From assembly GCA_019683625.1 (NCBI GenBank), contig JADGHY010000133.1, positions 1-6,220 on the forward strand: DNA of 6,220 nt, written 5' to 3'. Under the pieces are notes generated by a model. That model ran no database searches. It was not told the DNA's origin and saw only the letters and a program-made list of their open reading frames with translations. This DNA comes from Thermoflavifilum sp. GTDB taxonomy: Bacteria > Bacteroidota > Bacteroidia > Chitinophagales > Chitinophagaceae. Made by a program: the position numbers and the translations under genes. This document shows positions 5,051-6,220 of the stretch, one piece after another. Position 1 is the stretch's first letter. Every line of letters starts with the position of its first letter.

Positions 5051-6220
5051 TCAGGAAGCCGATTTATCTTCTTCGCCAGATTTATGTTGCTTATTTTCCT
5101 GTTCTTCCTGCTTCATTTTTTCCTTGATTTCAGCCAGGATGCCTAAATCGCCCAACGTAGCTTTTTCAATCTTGGATTGTACATTCTTCACGGCCTTGCG
5201 GGTTTTTTCGGCTTCGGCTTTCTTTTCTTTATGAGCAGCTTCGCGTTCCTGATGTTTCCGCTGTTCCCACACTTTGGTATGGGATACCACGATGCGTTTT
5301 TCCGCCCGGTCAAATTCTTGAATCATCACGTCTATGACATCATCAACCTGAATGGGATGATCATCTTCTGTTTTCAGCTGACGGGCCGGCGCGAAAGCTT
5401 CTACTCCATATTGCAACTGGATGATGGCGCCTTTTTCGTCTTTTTTCACCACAGTACCTTGGTGAATGGAACCAATCGGGAAGATGGTTTCAAAGGTATT
5501 CCAGGGATCTTCTTCCAGCTGCTTGTGCCCCAGTGAAAGCTTGCGGTTTTGTTTGTCGATGCTGAGGATAACCACTTCAATTTCTTCACCGGGCTTGGTG
5601 TATTCACTGGGATGGTTATACCGTTTGGTCCAGCTCAGGTCTGAAATATGAATCATGCCTCCGATACCGGGTTCCAGTTCCACAAACACCCCATAAGGGG
5701 TAAGGTTTTTCACGATGCCCTTATGACGACTGTCAACCGGATATTTTTCCTCAATATTTTCCCAGGGATCGGGAGTGAGCTGTTTGATGGATAGGCTCAT
5801 TTTCCTTTCTTCCCGGTTGAGTGTCACGATCACGGCCTCATGCTCATCGCCCAGTTTAAAGAATTCCTTGGCATTGACCGGAGTAGATGCCCAGCTTACT
5901 TCCGATACATGTACCAACCCTTCTACTCCCGGCAGGATTTCCAAAAATGCGCCGTAGTCTTCAATATTCACCACTTTGCCTTTCACACGGGCTCCTTCCT
6001 TGATGTTTTCTGGCAAGGTATCCCAGGGATGTGGCATCAGTTGCTTGTAACCCAGGCTGATGCGTTTCTTTTCATCATCAAAATCCAGCACCACCACATT
6101 GATTTTCTGGTCGAGCTTCAGCACTTCGCTGGGATGTGAAATGCGCCCCCAACTGATATCGGTGATATAAAGCAAGCCGTCTACACCACCCAGATCAATG
6201 AATGCTCCAAAGTCAGTGAT
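5051..6220 (-). CDS. rpsA: 30S ribosomal protein S1, 3' part (N-terminus beyond the window)
   Basis: S1 binds mRNA on the 30S subunit during translation initiation. The frame runs open to the right edge, so 389 C-terminal residues are seen. They begin inside an OB-fold repeat (ITDFGAFIDLGGVDGLLYITDISWG), followed by two complete typical S1 domains (fragment residues about 76-148 and 162-235) and one divergent domain (about 249-316). Each is separated by a linker with a PW motif (PHPW, PDPW, EDPW). Typical S1 features are DYGAF/PYGVF, GLVHVSEVSW/GMIHISDLSW and KxSLxxKQL. The final 73 residues are a highly charged, probably helical tail containing TLGDLGILAEIKEKM and a K/E/S-rich end. The TTG near 6175 is an internal leucine codon, not the start. 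The gene ends 19 nt before a strong terminator. The visible repeats fit domains 3-6 of a six-domain S1; the number of missing N-terminal domains is inferred. Confidence 0.94.
   Translation of the reverse strand: MTDFGAFIDLGGVDGLLYITDISWGRISHPSEVLKLDQKINVVVLDFDDEKKRISLGYKQLMPHPWDTLPENIKEGARVKGKVVNIEDYGAFLEILPGVEGLVHVSEVSWASTPVNAKEFFKLGDEHEAVIVTLNREERKMSLSIKQLTPDPWENIEEKYPVDSRHKGIVKNLTPYGVFVELEPGIGGMIHISDLSWTKRYNHPSEYTKPGEEIEVVILSIDKQNRKLSLGHKQLEEDPWNTFETIFPIGSIHQGTVVKKDEKGAIIQLQYGVEAFAPARQLKTEDDHPIQVDDVIDVMIQEFDRAEKRIVVSHTKVWEQRKHQEREAAHKEKKAEAEKTRKAVKNVQSKIEKATLGDLGILAEIKEKMKQEEQENKQHKSGEEDKSAS

Noticed and set aside
6173..6175. TTG as the start codon of the S1 gene
   Set aside because: The frame continues upstream as DFGAFIDLGGVDG, typical S1-domain sequence, to the window edge.

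Overview
The window reads as ordinary housekeeping chromosome of a Bacteroidota bacterium, most likely of the Chitinophagaceae/Chitinophagales type. Three things point there: the protein flavour (CTP synthase with an APGFGHRG loop, a YidC with a large periplasmic domain, a multi-domain S1 with a TLGDL...IKEKM tail); three stretches matching the Bacteroidota -7 promoter element TANNTTTG just upstream of genes; and mostly A/T-rich starts without clear Shine-Dalgarno sequences. The lineage is inferred from recognition, not from a search.

Layout from left to right. Positions 5-1750 (minus) hold yidC, the inner-membrane insertase, whose C-terminus ends abruptly. Positions 1751-1844 are a short yidC leader with a -7-like element and a GC-rich hairpin. 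Positions 1845-3500 (minus) hold pyrG, CTP synthase, complete. Positions 3501-3697 are a divergent intergenic region with back-to-back promoters, one leftward for pyrG and one rightward for the thioesterase. Positions 3698-4255 (plus) encode a hotdog acyl-CoA thioesterase. Its stop codon overlaps the stop of a convergent alpha/beta hydrolase (4252-4917, minus). Positions 4918-5050 contain a strong intrinsic terminator belonging to the gene on the right. Positions 5051-6220 (minus) are the 3' part of the ribosomal protein S1 gene, which runs off the right edge.

The genes serve separate core functions: membrane protein insertion, pyrimidine nucleotide synthesis, acyl-CoA turnover and translation initiation. 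pyrG-yidC is a same-strand pair, but each gene has its own promoter candidate. The S1 gene is closed off by its own terminator, so the hydrolase downstream of it needs its own promoter.

I found no mobile element, CRISPR array, RNA gene, toxin-antitoxin or defence module, and no convincing new multi-gene system. The points most worth a second look are the truncated or frameshifted YidC tail, the shared divergent promoter region with its inverted repeats, the overlapping convergent stop codons, the uncharacterised small hydrolase, and the degenerate last S1 domain with its charged tail.
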